The notes below the pieces were generated by a model, which was not told the origin of the DNA, ran no database searches, and saw only the letters and a list, made by a program, of their open reading frames with translations. From assembly GCA_944389315.1 (NCBI GenBank), contig CALXLX010000003.1:1-64000 (forward strand): a DNA stretch of 64,000 bases, read 5' to 3'. Each line of letters starts with the position of its first letter. The first letter of the stretch is position 1. The DNA is from an uncultured Opitutales bacterium. Its GTDB lineage: Bacteria; Verrucomicrobiota; Verrucomicrobiia; Opitutales; Intestinicryptomonadaceae. Position numbers and translations under genes: made by a program. Shown piece after piece: positions 8,112-17,319 of this stretch.

Positions 8112-10583
8112 TTAAAAGGTGTTTTTTCCCGCTTTCAAGGCCATTTGCCTGTCTTTTAGATGCAGCGTTGCGGGGAGCCCGTCGGGGATAGTCACCTCTC
8201 CGGACAATTCTCCCGAAGCGGATTTCCTTAGGTTTAAGCATATGTCGCCGCGCGGGTGGGGGACTTTCGCGTTTACATAGGACAGATGCCCGAGCCTCGG
8301 CGTTATCGATACTTCGGAAAATCCCTCCTTGGCCGATTCCACTCCGCATACGGTCGCAAGAAACTCGTATATGGGACTTGCGCTCCATGCGTGGCATTCG
8401 CTCCTGACCGGATCCGGCCTCTCCGCAAAAGTGCTCAGCCCCATGTCTATCATGTTTCTCCACGGCGTTAAAGTGCCGAGATATTCGTCCCCCAAGCCGG
8501 CCTTTACAAGCGCCCTGCTGAGGTAGAAACGGTAATAGTATGTAGCCTGCGCGATATCCTTATCTTCCATTATCCTCTTTATAAGATGCGGAGCTTCTTT
8601 TTGGTCTATCGCCCCGGATAGGACCCCCATTATGTTGGCGTGCTGGCTGAATTTTTCCGAGCCCTTATAGTCTGAAAGCATCTTCTTTTCGGGATTCCAG
8701 CAGTTTTTGTACACGCTTTCGCAAAGCTTCTGGGCTAGATTTTCGTATTCTTCGGTCCTGCTTTTGCGCCCGAAAAACCTCATCATTTCGGCGGCGTCTC
8801 GCAGGGTAAGGGCAAAATGCAAAGTGTGCGTGGAGCTGCCCGACTCCTTGCCCACGGGGGCATTCCCGACGCCCCAGCCGGACCAGTCAAGAAAATTCCA
8901 ATGGGGCATGTCGGCCCTCAGCATTCCGGTGGAGGGGTCTATCTGCCCTTCAAACCAAGAGAGAATAGCCTCCGCCGTGGAAAGCTCGGAGCGGACAAAC
9001 TCGGGGTCGTCCACATGCATTTGGTAGTCCCTGAGCATGTTTATCCAATAGAGGCAAAAGGGCGGTATAATCTGCGGAGCGCTCGACGGATACCTGCTTT
9101 GTAAAAGTCCCTCCGGAGTTTTCGAGGCGGATATTATCTCCAAAGCCCTGCGCATGAGCCTGGCATCTCCGGAGACAAAGAGCGATATCAGCGCCTGTAT
9201 GCGGGTGTCTCCTATGTATTGGAGGCGCTCGTAATACGGGCAATCCATATAGGTGTCCACGGCGCACAGGCGCGCGGTTCTCCAGGAAACCTGCCATATA
9301 TTGTCCAATGACTTGTCGGAAGATTCAAACTTGGCCCTCTCGACAAACGGGTACCCCGTGAAAACCCCGTGAAAGTCCGATATCTCAAGGGGCTCGTCCT
9401 GCGTTTGAATTTCGAGCCCTATGTACCTGTAGGTGCGCCAGTCGTTGGTTGTAAAACGCCTGGATTTGCCCCCGTCGAATACGTATTCGTTGCGCAGCGT
9501 TGCATGACGGTGAAAATCCTTGCCGTCTATATCGTTTCTATTTCCCCTATGCTGCCTGTAATTGTCAAGGGAGTCTTTACCGCACAGGTTTTCGGCGTAT
9601 TTTACGGTCATTACCGCGCCTTTGCCTCCGCTTGAAACAAAAGTCAGATAGGCGTTTGTAAGAACTCCGTTGTCGAGGAGCATGGAGCATTTTGTGTTGG
9701 CCGGAATTTTCAAAGGCTCCCCGCCGCGCCTTAAGAACGACTCCCCCTCGGAGACATTGTCGCTGCGCCGCAACTTTAAGCCGTACAGGCTCTTCTCCTC
9801 CATAAACGGAATGTCGCGCCGCTTGAGCCCGTAGAAGACTTCGCCGGTCCTGTCGAAGCCGTAGGCGCAGGCGCGCGAGAAGACGTCCGGCGCATTCCAG
9901 CCGGAGTCGTCGAAATCTTCCTCCTGCCAGCCAAAATCGAATTTAGAGGCGTCTATCCTCTCCATTTTGCCCACATAGGGAATATGCGGTATCGCTATGG
10001 GGCTGAAGGCGCATGAACGCTTTACCTTCCAGCCTTTTGGAGTGTTTGCAACGCTTTCTGCCGCGCCTTGCCCCTGCACAAGAAGCCTGGCCCTGTTCCA
10101 GTTCGACATATAAGAGTAGGGCTTATTCTCCCCGTAGTTGGCAACCTGAACTGCCAAAACGTTCCTTCCCGCCTTGAGGAAGGGGGCTATGTCCACGGTG
10201 TCAAAACTCCAGTTGAATATGTCACCCTTTGAGGGAAATCTGAGCGCGAGAATTCCGTTCACATAAAGAATGCCCCTTATGTCTGCGCTTATGTTAATTA
10301 TGAATTTCTCGGGCTTTTCCACGAGGCTGAATGTGCGCCTGAAAAAAGATACGTCCATAGTATCCGCATTCTGGCTGTCTTTCGGAGACACGCACCAGCG
10401 CGCCTCCCAAATCTTTTTGTCCCACGGGGTGTCTATCAATGGGCAATCGCAGTTTATAGCGGCTCTTGCGGCGTCGAAATCTGATGCGTTTTTCCTGTCC
10501 TTTTCCTCTCCGTGCATAAGAGTTGCCGCGGCGAACAGAAAAACACACCCGCAAAACATACAATGTAATCTTCCGTTGTTCAT
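8112..10583 (-). CDS. Secreted GH78-like alpha-L-rhamnosidase
   Basis: An exported glycosidase of about 823 residues. The ATG at 10583 begins a signal peptide (MNNGRLHC...FLFAAATLMHG); the frame is open upstream to 10640 but that extension is charged. Residues about 60-190 form a jelly-roll carbohydrate-binding region (FRRTFSL...YVNGILALR). A second beta domain follows, then an (alpha/alpha)6 toroid whose entry motif VDTYMDCPYYERLQYIGDTRIQ, around residue 446, matches the GH78 consensus with acidic catalytic residues. The conserved HTLHFAL and SECHAWSASP segments lie further on. GH78 releases terminal alpha-L-rhamnose from plant or bacterial polysaccharides. First gene of a pair with GH31. 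Confidence 0.85.
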   Translation of the reverse strand: MNNGRLHCMFCGCVFLFAAATLMHGEEKDRKNASDFDAARAAINCDCPLIDTPWDKKIWEARWCVSPKDSQNADTMDVSFFRRTFSLVEKPEKFIINISADIRGILYVNGILALRFPSKGDIFNWSFDTVDIAPFLKAGRNVLAVQVANYGENKPYSYMSNWNRARLLVQGQGAAESVANTPKGWKVKRSCAFSPIAIPHIPYVGKMERIDASKFDFGWQEEDFDDSGWNAPDVFSRACAYGFDRTGEVFYGLKRRDIPFMEEKSLYGLKLRRSDNVSEGESFLRRGGEPLKIPANTKCSMLLDNGVLTNAYLTFVSSGGKGAVMTVKYAENLCGKDSLDNYRQHRGNRNDIDGKDFHRHATLRNEYVFDGGKSRRFTTNDWRTYRYIGLEIQTQDEPLEISDFHGVFTGYPFVERAKFESSDKSLDNIWQVSWRTARLCAVDTYMDCPYYERLQYIGDTRIQALISLFVSGDARLMRRALEIISASKTPEGLLQSRYPSSAPQIIPPFCLYWINMLRDYQMHVDDPEFVRSELSTAEAILSWFEGQIDPSTGMLRADMPHWNFLDWSGWGVGNAPVGKESGSSTHTLHFALTLRDAAEMMRFFGRKSRTEEYENLAQKLCESVYKNCWNPEKKMLSDYKGSEKFSQHANIMGVLSGAIDQKEAPHLIKRIMEDKDIAQATYYYRFYLSRALVKAGLGDEYLGTLTPWRNMIDMGLSTFAERPDPVRSECHAWSASPIYEFLATVCGVESAKEGFSEVSITPRLGHLSYVNAKVPHPRGDICLNLRKSASGELSGEVTIPDGLPATLHLKDRQMALKAGKNTF

Positions 10584-10642
10584 GAGTGGAAAATTATCCG
10601 CCCGGCGTCCAAAGAAAAGCTTTTTATGCAAAAAAAGCACAT

Positions 10643-10678
10643 AAAAAAACGCGGAGGTGTTTGAACCGCCGCGCTTTT
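10643..10678 (-). terminator. Terminator after the Pal-like gene
   Basis: On the minus strand GCGCGGCGG pairs with CCTCCGCGT (one mismatch) around an 8-base loop, then seven T. It ends transcription about 20 bases beyond the lipoprotein stop, upstream of the GH78 start. Confidence 0.8.
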
Positions 10679-10698
10679 TACGGGAAGTGTAAAAATTC

Positions 10699-11256
10699 CT
10701 ACTTGTTCTTTACAATGTCCACACGCCTGTCGTGGGAGGCCTCGGGGGAGTCCTTTGCAACATCGGGCGTTGCAGTGGCTTCGCCGCGCGCAACCGTCTC
10801 AGCCCCGGCGGGATTTGCGCCCAAGTTGGTTATATAGGAAAGAACCGCATCCGCACGCTTGCCGGAAAGCAGAAGATTGTATTCCTCCGTTCCATACCAG
10901 TCCGTATGGCCGACCAGAACTATCTTCAGGGACGGATCCGCCTGCAAGGCGTCAACCACTGGCTTCAGCTTTGCGCGCTCCGCGGGGGGTATCGCATATT
11001 GGTCGAACCCGAAGTAAATTGTGCACATTATCAGCTCCGGCGGGATATGGTCCGGATCAAAAGGCAAACCGTCCACGCTGCGGGAAGCCAGGCCGGGATC
11101 TGAGTCTCCGAAGGAGTCTCCGGGTATATCCGCCCCGTTCATGCCCATCGCCGATGCAGACTGAGTGTCGAGCGGGGAGGGCTTATCCATATCGCTGCAA
11201 GCCGTAAACAAAACAAGCATGCTTGCCAACGCCGAAATGAGAATAGTTTTTTTCAT
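10699..11256 (-). CDS. OmpA/Pal-like peptidoglycan-associated lipoprotein
   Basis: A 185-residue lipoprotein. The signal peptide MKKTILISALASMLVLFTAC has a lipobox-like FTAC. A disordered, Ser/Asp/Gly-rich linker of about 60 residues leads to an OmpA C-terminal domain: TIYFGFDQYAIPPAERAKL, LVGHTDWYGTEEYNLLLSGKRADAVLSYI, and DRRVDIV, the conserved peptidoglycan (diaminopimelate)-binding residues. It anchors the outer membrane to the wall, as Pal does. The start at 11256 is chosen over 11283 because a Shine-Dalgarno (AAGGAAAC) lies just upstream. No tol genes are adjacent, so identity as the Tol-Pal subunit is unproven. Confidence 0.88.
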   Translation of the reverse strand: MKKTILISALASMLVLFTACSDMDKPSPLDTQSASAMGMNGADIPGDSFGDSDPGLASRSVDGLPFDPDHIPPELIMCTIYFGFDQYAIPPAERAKLKPVVDALQADPSLKIVLVGHTDWYGTEEYNLLLSGKRADAVLSYITNLGANPAGAETVARGEATATPDVAKDSPEASHDRRVDIVKNK

Positions 11257-11346
11257 ATGTTTCCTTAAAAAGTTCCTTTGCAATGCAGATAGTTGTCGTA
11301 CTTTTTATGTTTTTTGCAAGCCAATTTTGGCGTAGTGCCCATAAAA

Positions 11347-12795
11347 TTACACTCTGTTTATGTATTGCGTCATCGGAATTATTACACAATATACCCCCGC
11401 GAACACGAGCCCGGCGGCTGTGGCAAAACGCAGAAAGAGGCGTCCCGGCTTTATATCCACTTTGGGATGGACCGTCCTGATGAGTATGGACGCGAAAACA
11501 GCCGTCAAGAGCGCCGCGGCCGGAGTAGATGCGCAATTTGTAAATACTGGCAAAACTATAAATGCCAGAAACCCCAATAGAGCGCCTCCCGTCCTTATCG
11601 TCTCCTCCGGCGTGACGCTTTTATTTAGGTCCGCATGGCGCATCTTCATTATAAGGCGCATTCTTTCCCTCTTAGGCAAATTGCCCTCTATCAGCGACAT
11701 GGGCCACCTTTCTATGCTGAGGCCGCGCCAGTAGAGATATGCTTTTATAAAAAGCACAAGCAGCGGTATTGCTATGCATGCAAAGCCCAGCCATCCGAAC
11801 GCATGCAAAAGCACCGCAAGCGTGTTTGGCAGGCCTTCCGGAACTGCGCCAGAACCCAATAACGGAATGGAACCTAGGCCGTTTAGGAAATCGGCGTACT
11901 GCAGGAAATCGGCCTTTAGCAGGCCCGCAAAATTCGTCCCCGTGAGTTTACAGGCGTAGTATTTGTCCAAAAATACAGCCACAAAGGTTCCTACGGCCAA
12001 GATGAGGTTCCTGATCAGATATTTGAATCTTACAACGCGAGAGCCTATATACATAAACGGCGCTGCAAGCAGGCAAAAACTTGCATAGGAAAGCGCGGCT
12101 ATGCTGCCGGAAAAGGCTATGCCCATCCACATGAACACAAATATAAACAGGGAAAAAATCTTCTTCTGCTCTGAGGAATTTCTCACAGAGATTATCGACA
12201 GCGCAAAGGGAATTATCGCGCACATAAGAAGGGACAATTCCTCTACGGAAGTAAAATATCCGCCCTTCATCATTCCCGAAAAATAATATGCGTTTATGTC
12301 GTTGGACATCAGCCATATCTTTTCCTTCGAGTTCTGGGCAAATCCGATTACAACCGCCAAGGCCGCTATGAGCCCCAGTGCGTTTTTAAAAAGAGAAAGC
12401 TCAAAATGCATTCTCAGCATATGGCAGATTACAAACGCCATTGCCGCCGAGCCCACCGCCGCTTGCAAATATATGCCTTCCCCTCCTGAAAAATAGACCA
12501 TTGCCGCCGAGAGGAGCGGTGGAATGGTCAAAAGCCACATGAGGTTTAATTTGTATCTGCGCCCGTTTCTTAGCGCATACCATAATGCCGCCGCAAAGAC
12601 GCAGGCCGGAAAGGCCCATATCAAGCCGTCTTGGACGAAGAACGTTGCGGATAAATCTGCGCTTCTTACAATATAGTAGGCGCACACAACCGCAGCCAAG
12701 GAGACGAATCTTTCCAGAAAAATGCTCGGAAAAGTGTCTCTGTCTGAGAGTTTCCTGAAAAACGGCCCAAAGGTGTCGTGAAAAATCTTAAACAT
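11347..12795 (-). CDS. Polytopic membrane protein, possibly O-antigen ligase-like
   Basis: A 482-residue integral membrane protein with about ten to twelve hydrophobic segments. I do not recognise it firmly. Two stretches recall the O-antigen ligase/polymerase (Wzy_C) family: a LLGSGAVPEG...NTLAVLLHAFGWLGF segment near residue 320-350, resembling the G-x-G...HN...E-x-G-x-x-G region, and FSGSIAALSYASFCLLAAP, resembling the small-residue helix before it. The conserved periplasmic Arg and His residues are not convincing, so the assignment is weak. It starts 6 bases after the stop of the coiled-coil gene, so the two are one operon and may act in the same envelope complex. Confidence 0.6.
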   Translation of the reverse strand: MFKIFHDTFGPFFRKLSDRDTFPSIFLERFVSLAAVVCAYYIVRSADLSATFFVQDGLIWAFPACVFAAALWYALRNGRRYKLNLMWLLTIPPLLSAAMVYFSGGEGIYLQAAVGSAAMAFVICHMLRMHFELSLFKNALGLIAALAVVIGFAQNSKEKIWLMSNDINAYYFSGMMKGGYFTSVEELSLLMCAIIPFALSIISVRNSSEQKKIFSLFIFVFMWMGIAFSGSIAALSYASFCLLAAPFMYIGSRVVRFKYLIRNLILAVGTFVAVFLDKYYACKLTGTNFAGLLKADFLQYADFLNGLGSIPLLGSGAVPEGLPNTLAVLLHAFGWLGFACIAIPLLVLFIKAYLYWRGLSIERWPMSLIEGNLPKRERMRLIMKMRHADLNKSVTPEETIRTGGALLGFLAFIVLPVFTNCASTPAAALLTAVFASILIRTVHPKVDIKPGRLFLRFATAAGLVFAGVYCVIIPMTQYINRV

Positions 12796-12801
12796 GAATT
12801 G

Positions 12802-13482
12802 TTAGTTTGAACGCAAGTTTGGTGAGAGTAGGCGCTTGGGTCTGGGGAGAAGTATGTCTCCGCCCATGTTTATTATGCGCTGTTCGGTGAGCATTTGAAG
12901 GCGCTCAGCCTTCTTCCTGAGCTCCTCGAGCTCCTCGAGCTCCTTTTTGAGTTTGGCAATCTCGCTGTCCTTCTTTCCGAGCAATGCCTTGATTCGCTCT
13001 ATCTCGGCGTTCGTGTCCATGTTGTTTTTAAGCTTGAGCTCGTCGAGCGCCTTGCGGGTGCTTTCCATGGAAATTTTAAGGTTGTCGCGCTGCTTTGAAA
13101 GCTCCTTGGACGCCTCCTCGGCGGCCAGCCTGGCTTCGGCCTCGCGTTCGAGCTGGGCGTTTAGGTTGGCGATTAGCTCCTTCTTTGTCGCGGCGCTTTC
13201 GTTCCTCATTTTTTCAAGCATCTTTGCCGCCGTGCGGGCTTTCTCTAGATTTTCGCTGGCCTTCCTGCGCTCCGCCTCGGAGAGCATCTCCGCTCTCGAG
13301 GCCTTCTCGAGCGCGGCTTTGGCCTGCTCGTCTATGTTTTCCAGCCTCATCTGCGCAGTGTGCTTCTCAGCCTTCAATATCTCCAGGTTGGTGCGCTCCT
13401 GCCCGTATTTGAAGAAAAACACGACGGCCGTAAACGCCAGAAGGCACAATCCTATCAGCAGGCTTTTATGTAGATCGTTCAT
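12802..13482 (-). CDS. Membrane-anchored coiled-coil protein
   Basis: A 226-residue protein: a short cytoplasmic start (MNDLHKS), one membrane helix (LLIGLCLLAFTAVVFFF, about residues 8-24), then roughly 165 residues of uninterrupted heptad-rich, Ala/Glu/Lys/Leu helix (RTNLEILKAEKHTAQ... to ...LQMLTEQRI), ending in a basic tail. It looks like a rod anchored in the inner membrane. No enzymatic motif is visible. It lies directly upstream (6 bases) of the polytopic membrane protein. Function unknown; low-complexity coiled coils can produce false similarity to SMC, TolA or M-like proteins. Confidence 0.75.
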   Translation of the reverse strand: MNDLHKSLLIGLCLLAFTAVVFFFKYGQERTNLEILKAEKHTAQMRLENIDEQAKAALEKASRAEMLSEAERRKASENLEKARTAAKMLEKMRNESAATKKELIANLNAQLEREAEARLAAEEASKELSKQRDNLKISMESTRKALDELKLKNNMDTNAEIERIKALLGKKDSEIAKLKKELEELEELRKKAERLQMLTEQRIINMGGDILLPRPKRLLSPNLRSN

Positions 13483-13627
13483 CGCGTATCGATAAAATTT
13501 ATAACCCCCGCGGAAAATATCCGCGTTTTTCTAAATACAATCAACCCGAAAGCGCGGCGCAAGTAAACTGCAAAATAAAAAATTTTAATGTTGAAAAGCG
13601 GGGAATAGGCCGCCAATCATCTTAACT

Positions 13628-14768
<1,141 letters not shown>

Positions 14769-14804
14769 ACTTGGTGCGGACTGGTTCATACTTGTGTCTT
14801 TAAC

Positions 14805-15302
14805 ATGGATTGGCAAATAAGACCTTTGGCGAGAAAGTCGTCGCTTAGCGGGAGGGATTTCTCCGTGGGCGACAGGGTCGTTTGCGCGGTTTTTCTCGAC
14901 GATGCCGGCAACCTCGACAGGGTGGATATACTCAAGGACGAGCTCGAGGCCTTCAAGCTCGACAAAAAAATACTCGGCAAATGGGAGCGCGAGGTCAGCG
15001 CAAATCCCGAGGCGGACGAACGCGCGGCGCGCCGCATGGCGCTTGCGGGCTCTGAGGATTTTTTCCTTTCGCTCTTCGACGAATCCTCGCAGATAGACGC
15101 CGACGAGAAGGACGTCATAAAGCAGATACTGGCTCTTTTGTTGGAGCGCAAACGCATAATCAAGCCAGTGGGAAGGCCCTCGGGCGGTGTTCAGAAATAT
15201 GTGCATTGCTCCACCAAGAATTTGCTCGATGTTCCGCAGAAGGAGCTTGACGCGGATCTCGTAATGAAAATTAAATCTCAGTTGGACTATCTTATAATGT
15301 AA
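14805..15302 (+). CDS. Conserved hypothetical protein
   Basis: A 165-residue soluble protein without signal peptide or membrane helix. The N-terminal ARKSSLSGRDFSVGDRVVCAVFLDD resembles the start of a protein type I know from planctomycete and verrucomicrobial genomes, where that region often carries Cys residues (C-x2-TG-x-F-x2-G-x3-S); here those cysteines are absent. The C-terminal half is helical and basic (IKQILALLLERKRIIKPVGR). No enzymatic motif is visible. It lies between prfB and the lipoprotein gene, only 2 bases before the latter, so it belongs to the same transcription unit. Function unknown. Confidence 0.75.
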   Translation: MDWQIRPLARKSSLSGRDFSVGDRVVCAVFLDDAGNLDRVDILKDELEAFKLDKKILGKWEREVSANPEADERAARRMALAGSEDFFLSLFDESSQIDADEKDVIKQILALLLERKRIIKPVGRPSGGVQKYVHCSTKNLLDVPQKELDADLVMKIKSQLDYLIM

Positions 15303-15304
15303 AT

Positions 15305-15847
15305 ATGAAAAAGTTTTATAGAGCATTGTTGTTGGGTTTTGCGTGCGCGTGTCTTTCGGCGTGCGTGTCGGACGATAATCCCGAAATGTTGATAGGTTTT
15401 TATGTGGGAGACCCCAATACGAACATCCCCACGGGAGTGAGCCGCCAGATAGAGTATCTGCCCCTGAGCAAGACTTCGGTTGTCATAGACAAGAAGGCGT
15501 TTATGCTCAACGGTGAATTGACGGATGTGAAAGTCGCCAAGATACCGATTTCCCCGCGAGAGTTTCTTTACGGCTTCCAGTTCCAGTGCAACTCTAAGGG
15601 CGCTAGGCGCCTTGCGCAGACTATGGGTTCAAATATGAACAAGCTTATAGTCGTAAAAAGCGGCGAGACGGTCCTCGGGGTGCGCCCCATAGACACCGTG
15701 GTGGGAGACGGCAGCTTGTTCGTAGTCTCAGAGGTCGAAAATAAGGATCCTTCCGATCCAAATAAGGGCATCGAGACTATGCAAGAGCTCGCCGTTCAGA
15801 TGAACAAGTCCATTAAACGGGCCCAGGAGATACTAAGCGAAAACTAG
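15305..15847 (+). CDS. Lipoprotein with SecD-P1-like domain
   Basis: A 180-residue lipoprotein with a clear lipobox (LSAC within MKKFYRALLLGFACACLSAC). After an N-terminal strand-rich region (IEYLPLSKTSVVIDKKAFM), residues about 85-140 follow the pattern of the SecD periplasmic P1 head: FQFQCNSKGARRLAQTMGSNMNKLIVVKSGETVLGVRPIDTVVGDGSLFVVSEV, which recalls the SecD 'f.l...GA..f...T....g..lai.ldg.v...P.i....g...i.g' run. There are no SecD membrane helices, so it is a stand-alone domain on a lipid anchor. It is packed 2 bases after the preceding gene and about 25 bases before an M23 endopeptidase. The SecD likeness is pattern-based inference and the role is unknown. Confidence 0.75.
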   Translation: MKKFYRALLLGFACACLSACVSDDNPEMLIGFYVGDPNTNIPTGVSRQIEYLPLSKTSVVIDKKAFMLNGELTDVKVAKIPISPREFLYGFQFQCNSKGARRLAQTMGSNMNKLIVVKSGETVLGVRPIDTVVGDGSLFVVSEVENKDPSDPNKGIETMQELAVQMNKSIKRAQEILSEN

Positions 15848-15872
15848 TCGGATGTTTGTTCGGGGAAAGAAT

Positions 15873-16853
15873 ATGAGGGTATTGGCGGCATTTTTATGCC
15901 TGGTCTGCATTTCGGTTTCCGAGGCTGCGGACATGGTTTGGCCGACGGATTCCTCCCTATTTGCCCAGGGAAGGCCTTTCTCGGAATATATACAGCCCAC
16001 GCAGTCGGGCATACCCTCGAGCGGCCTATGGGGAGATGTCCGAAGCGGAGGATACCGTTTCCACGAGGGCATAGACATAAAGGCCCAGAGGAAAGACCGC
16101 AGGGGAGAGGCTCTCGACGACGTTTACGCCGCCATGGACGGCACTGTAAAATTTGTAAACCGTGTTGCCGGCAAAAGCTCCTACGGTAGATATGTTGTCA
16201 TTGAGCACGAAAGCCTTGATGTTCCGGTGTACACGCTGTATGCGCATTTAGCTTTGGTTGAAGGCGCGATAGAGAAGGGGGTTAAAGTGTCCGCGGGGAC
16301 AAGGCTTGGAACCATGGGCAGAAGCGCCTCAACGGGCATTCCGAAGTCGCGCTCGCATTTGCACTTTGAGATAGGGCTGCGCATGGTAGACAATTTTGAG
16401 CCCTGGTACAGGTCCCAGAAGTTCGGTTCCCCCAACTATTGCGGAAACTTCAACGGCATGAACCTGTTTGGGTTTGATCCGCTCGAGGTTTTCAACAAAG
16501 CCAAAGAGGGCAGGCTCACCAACATGAAAGAGCATATACAGGGCCTAAAAACAGCCTATGTTATAAGGGTTTATACCACTTCTACGCCAGATTTCGTCCG
16601 CAATTATCCGGCTCTTGTTGAAAACGACGGGGAAAAGGTCGGCTGGGACGTATATTTTACGTGGTTCGGGCTGCCGCAGAAGTTTGCGAGGATAAAAGAT
16701 CCTCGCCCGGGAGCCAGGGAGGGCGAAGTGGAAATAGTACTTTACGACCCTTCCGAAATAAAGCGCAAATGCCGAAAGTTTGTTGTGACGGACAAAAAAG
16801 GCAACGTCATGATGACAAAAGATATGAAGGAGCATTTAAAGCTCATTTTCTAA
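15873..16853 (+). CDS. Secreted M23-family (LytM-type) metallopeptidase
   Basis: An exported protein of about 326 residues with a signal peptide (MRVLAAFLCLVCISVSEA). The peptidase M23 domain has all zinc and catalytic motifs: FHEGIDI (H-x3-D, about residues 64-68), a VVIEHESLDVPVYTLYAHL strand with the Y-A-H motif, and SHLHFEIG (H-x-H) near residue 163. M23 enzymes cut peptidoglycan cross-bridges or stem peptides in the periplasm. The 140 residues after the peptidase domain (from WYRSQKF) form an extra beta-rich region I do not recognise. ATG 15873 is preferred over 15852: a GGGGAAAG Shine-Dalgarno precedes it and the signal peptide starts there. Confidence 0.92.
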   Translation: MRVLAAFLCLVCISVSEAADMVWPTDSSLFAQGRPFSEYIQPTQSGIPSSGLWGDVRSGGYRFHEGIDIKAQRKDRRGEALDDVYAAMDGTVKFVNRVAGKSSYGRYVVIEHESLDVPVYTLYAHLALVEGAIEKGVKVSAGTRLGTMGRSASTGIPKSRSHLHFEIGLRMVDNFEPWYRSQKFGSPNYCGNFNGMNLFGFDPLEVFNKAKEGRLTNMKEHIQGLKTAYVIRVYTTSTPDFVRNYPALVENDGEKVGWDVYFTWFGLPQKFARIKDPRPGAREGEVEIVLYDPSEIKRKCRKFVVTDKKGNVMMTKDMKEHLKLIF

Positions 16854-16856
16854 AAT

Positions 16857-17090
16857 ATGTTTCGGCGCGATAAAGGTTTGCGGGTAAAGAAAAATCTGGG
16901 CAAGTACGAGAGTCCTGAGGCGAAGGATCCGCTGCGCAAGCACACAACTTTAAAGCAGAGCGAGTTTAAAAAGAACGACATCCCGGAGGAAAACGCAAAA
17001 TCGCTGCGCAAGCTGCTGTTGTTGGCGTTTATGCTTTTGGTGTTTTGGTTTCTTCGGGAGTGCTGGCTTTCATGGAATATATTTTCCTGA
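16857..17090 (+). CDS. Small C-tail membrane protein, hypothetical
   Basis: A 77-residue protein: a basic, charged N-terminal 48 residues (MFRRDKGLRVKKNLGKYESP...) and a single C-terminal membrane helix (LRKLLLLAFMLLVFWFL, about 50-68). It starts 3 bases after the M23 stop, which argues it is a real, co-translated gene. The topology would place the basic part in the cytoplasm. No homologous family recognised. It closes the prfB-to-M23 cassette. Confidence 0.65.
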   Translation: MFRRDKGLRVKKNLGKYESPEAKDPLRKHTTLKQSEFKKNDIPEENAKSLRKLLLLAFMLLVFWFLRECWLSWNIFS

Positions 17091-17319
17091 CAGCTCTGCG
17101 CATATATCCATCTATGCGTGGAGCATCCCCATGTCTGCGGCCTTGCAAAATAAAGACGTTTGAAAGAGGCGTGCGGGGAGACTTTCCTCATATATTTTCT
17201 TTACGCCCATTTTAGGGTCAGAGCGAAAAATATGTTTTCTTCTTTCGCATAAGGTGTAAATTATTTGCGCGCTTATGCGTGCGGATACTTTTACGATAAA
17301 ATCTAAAAAGGAAAAGTTT

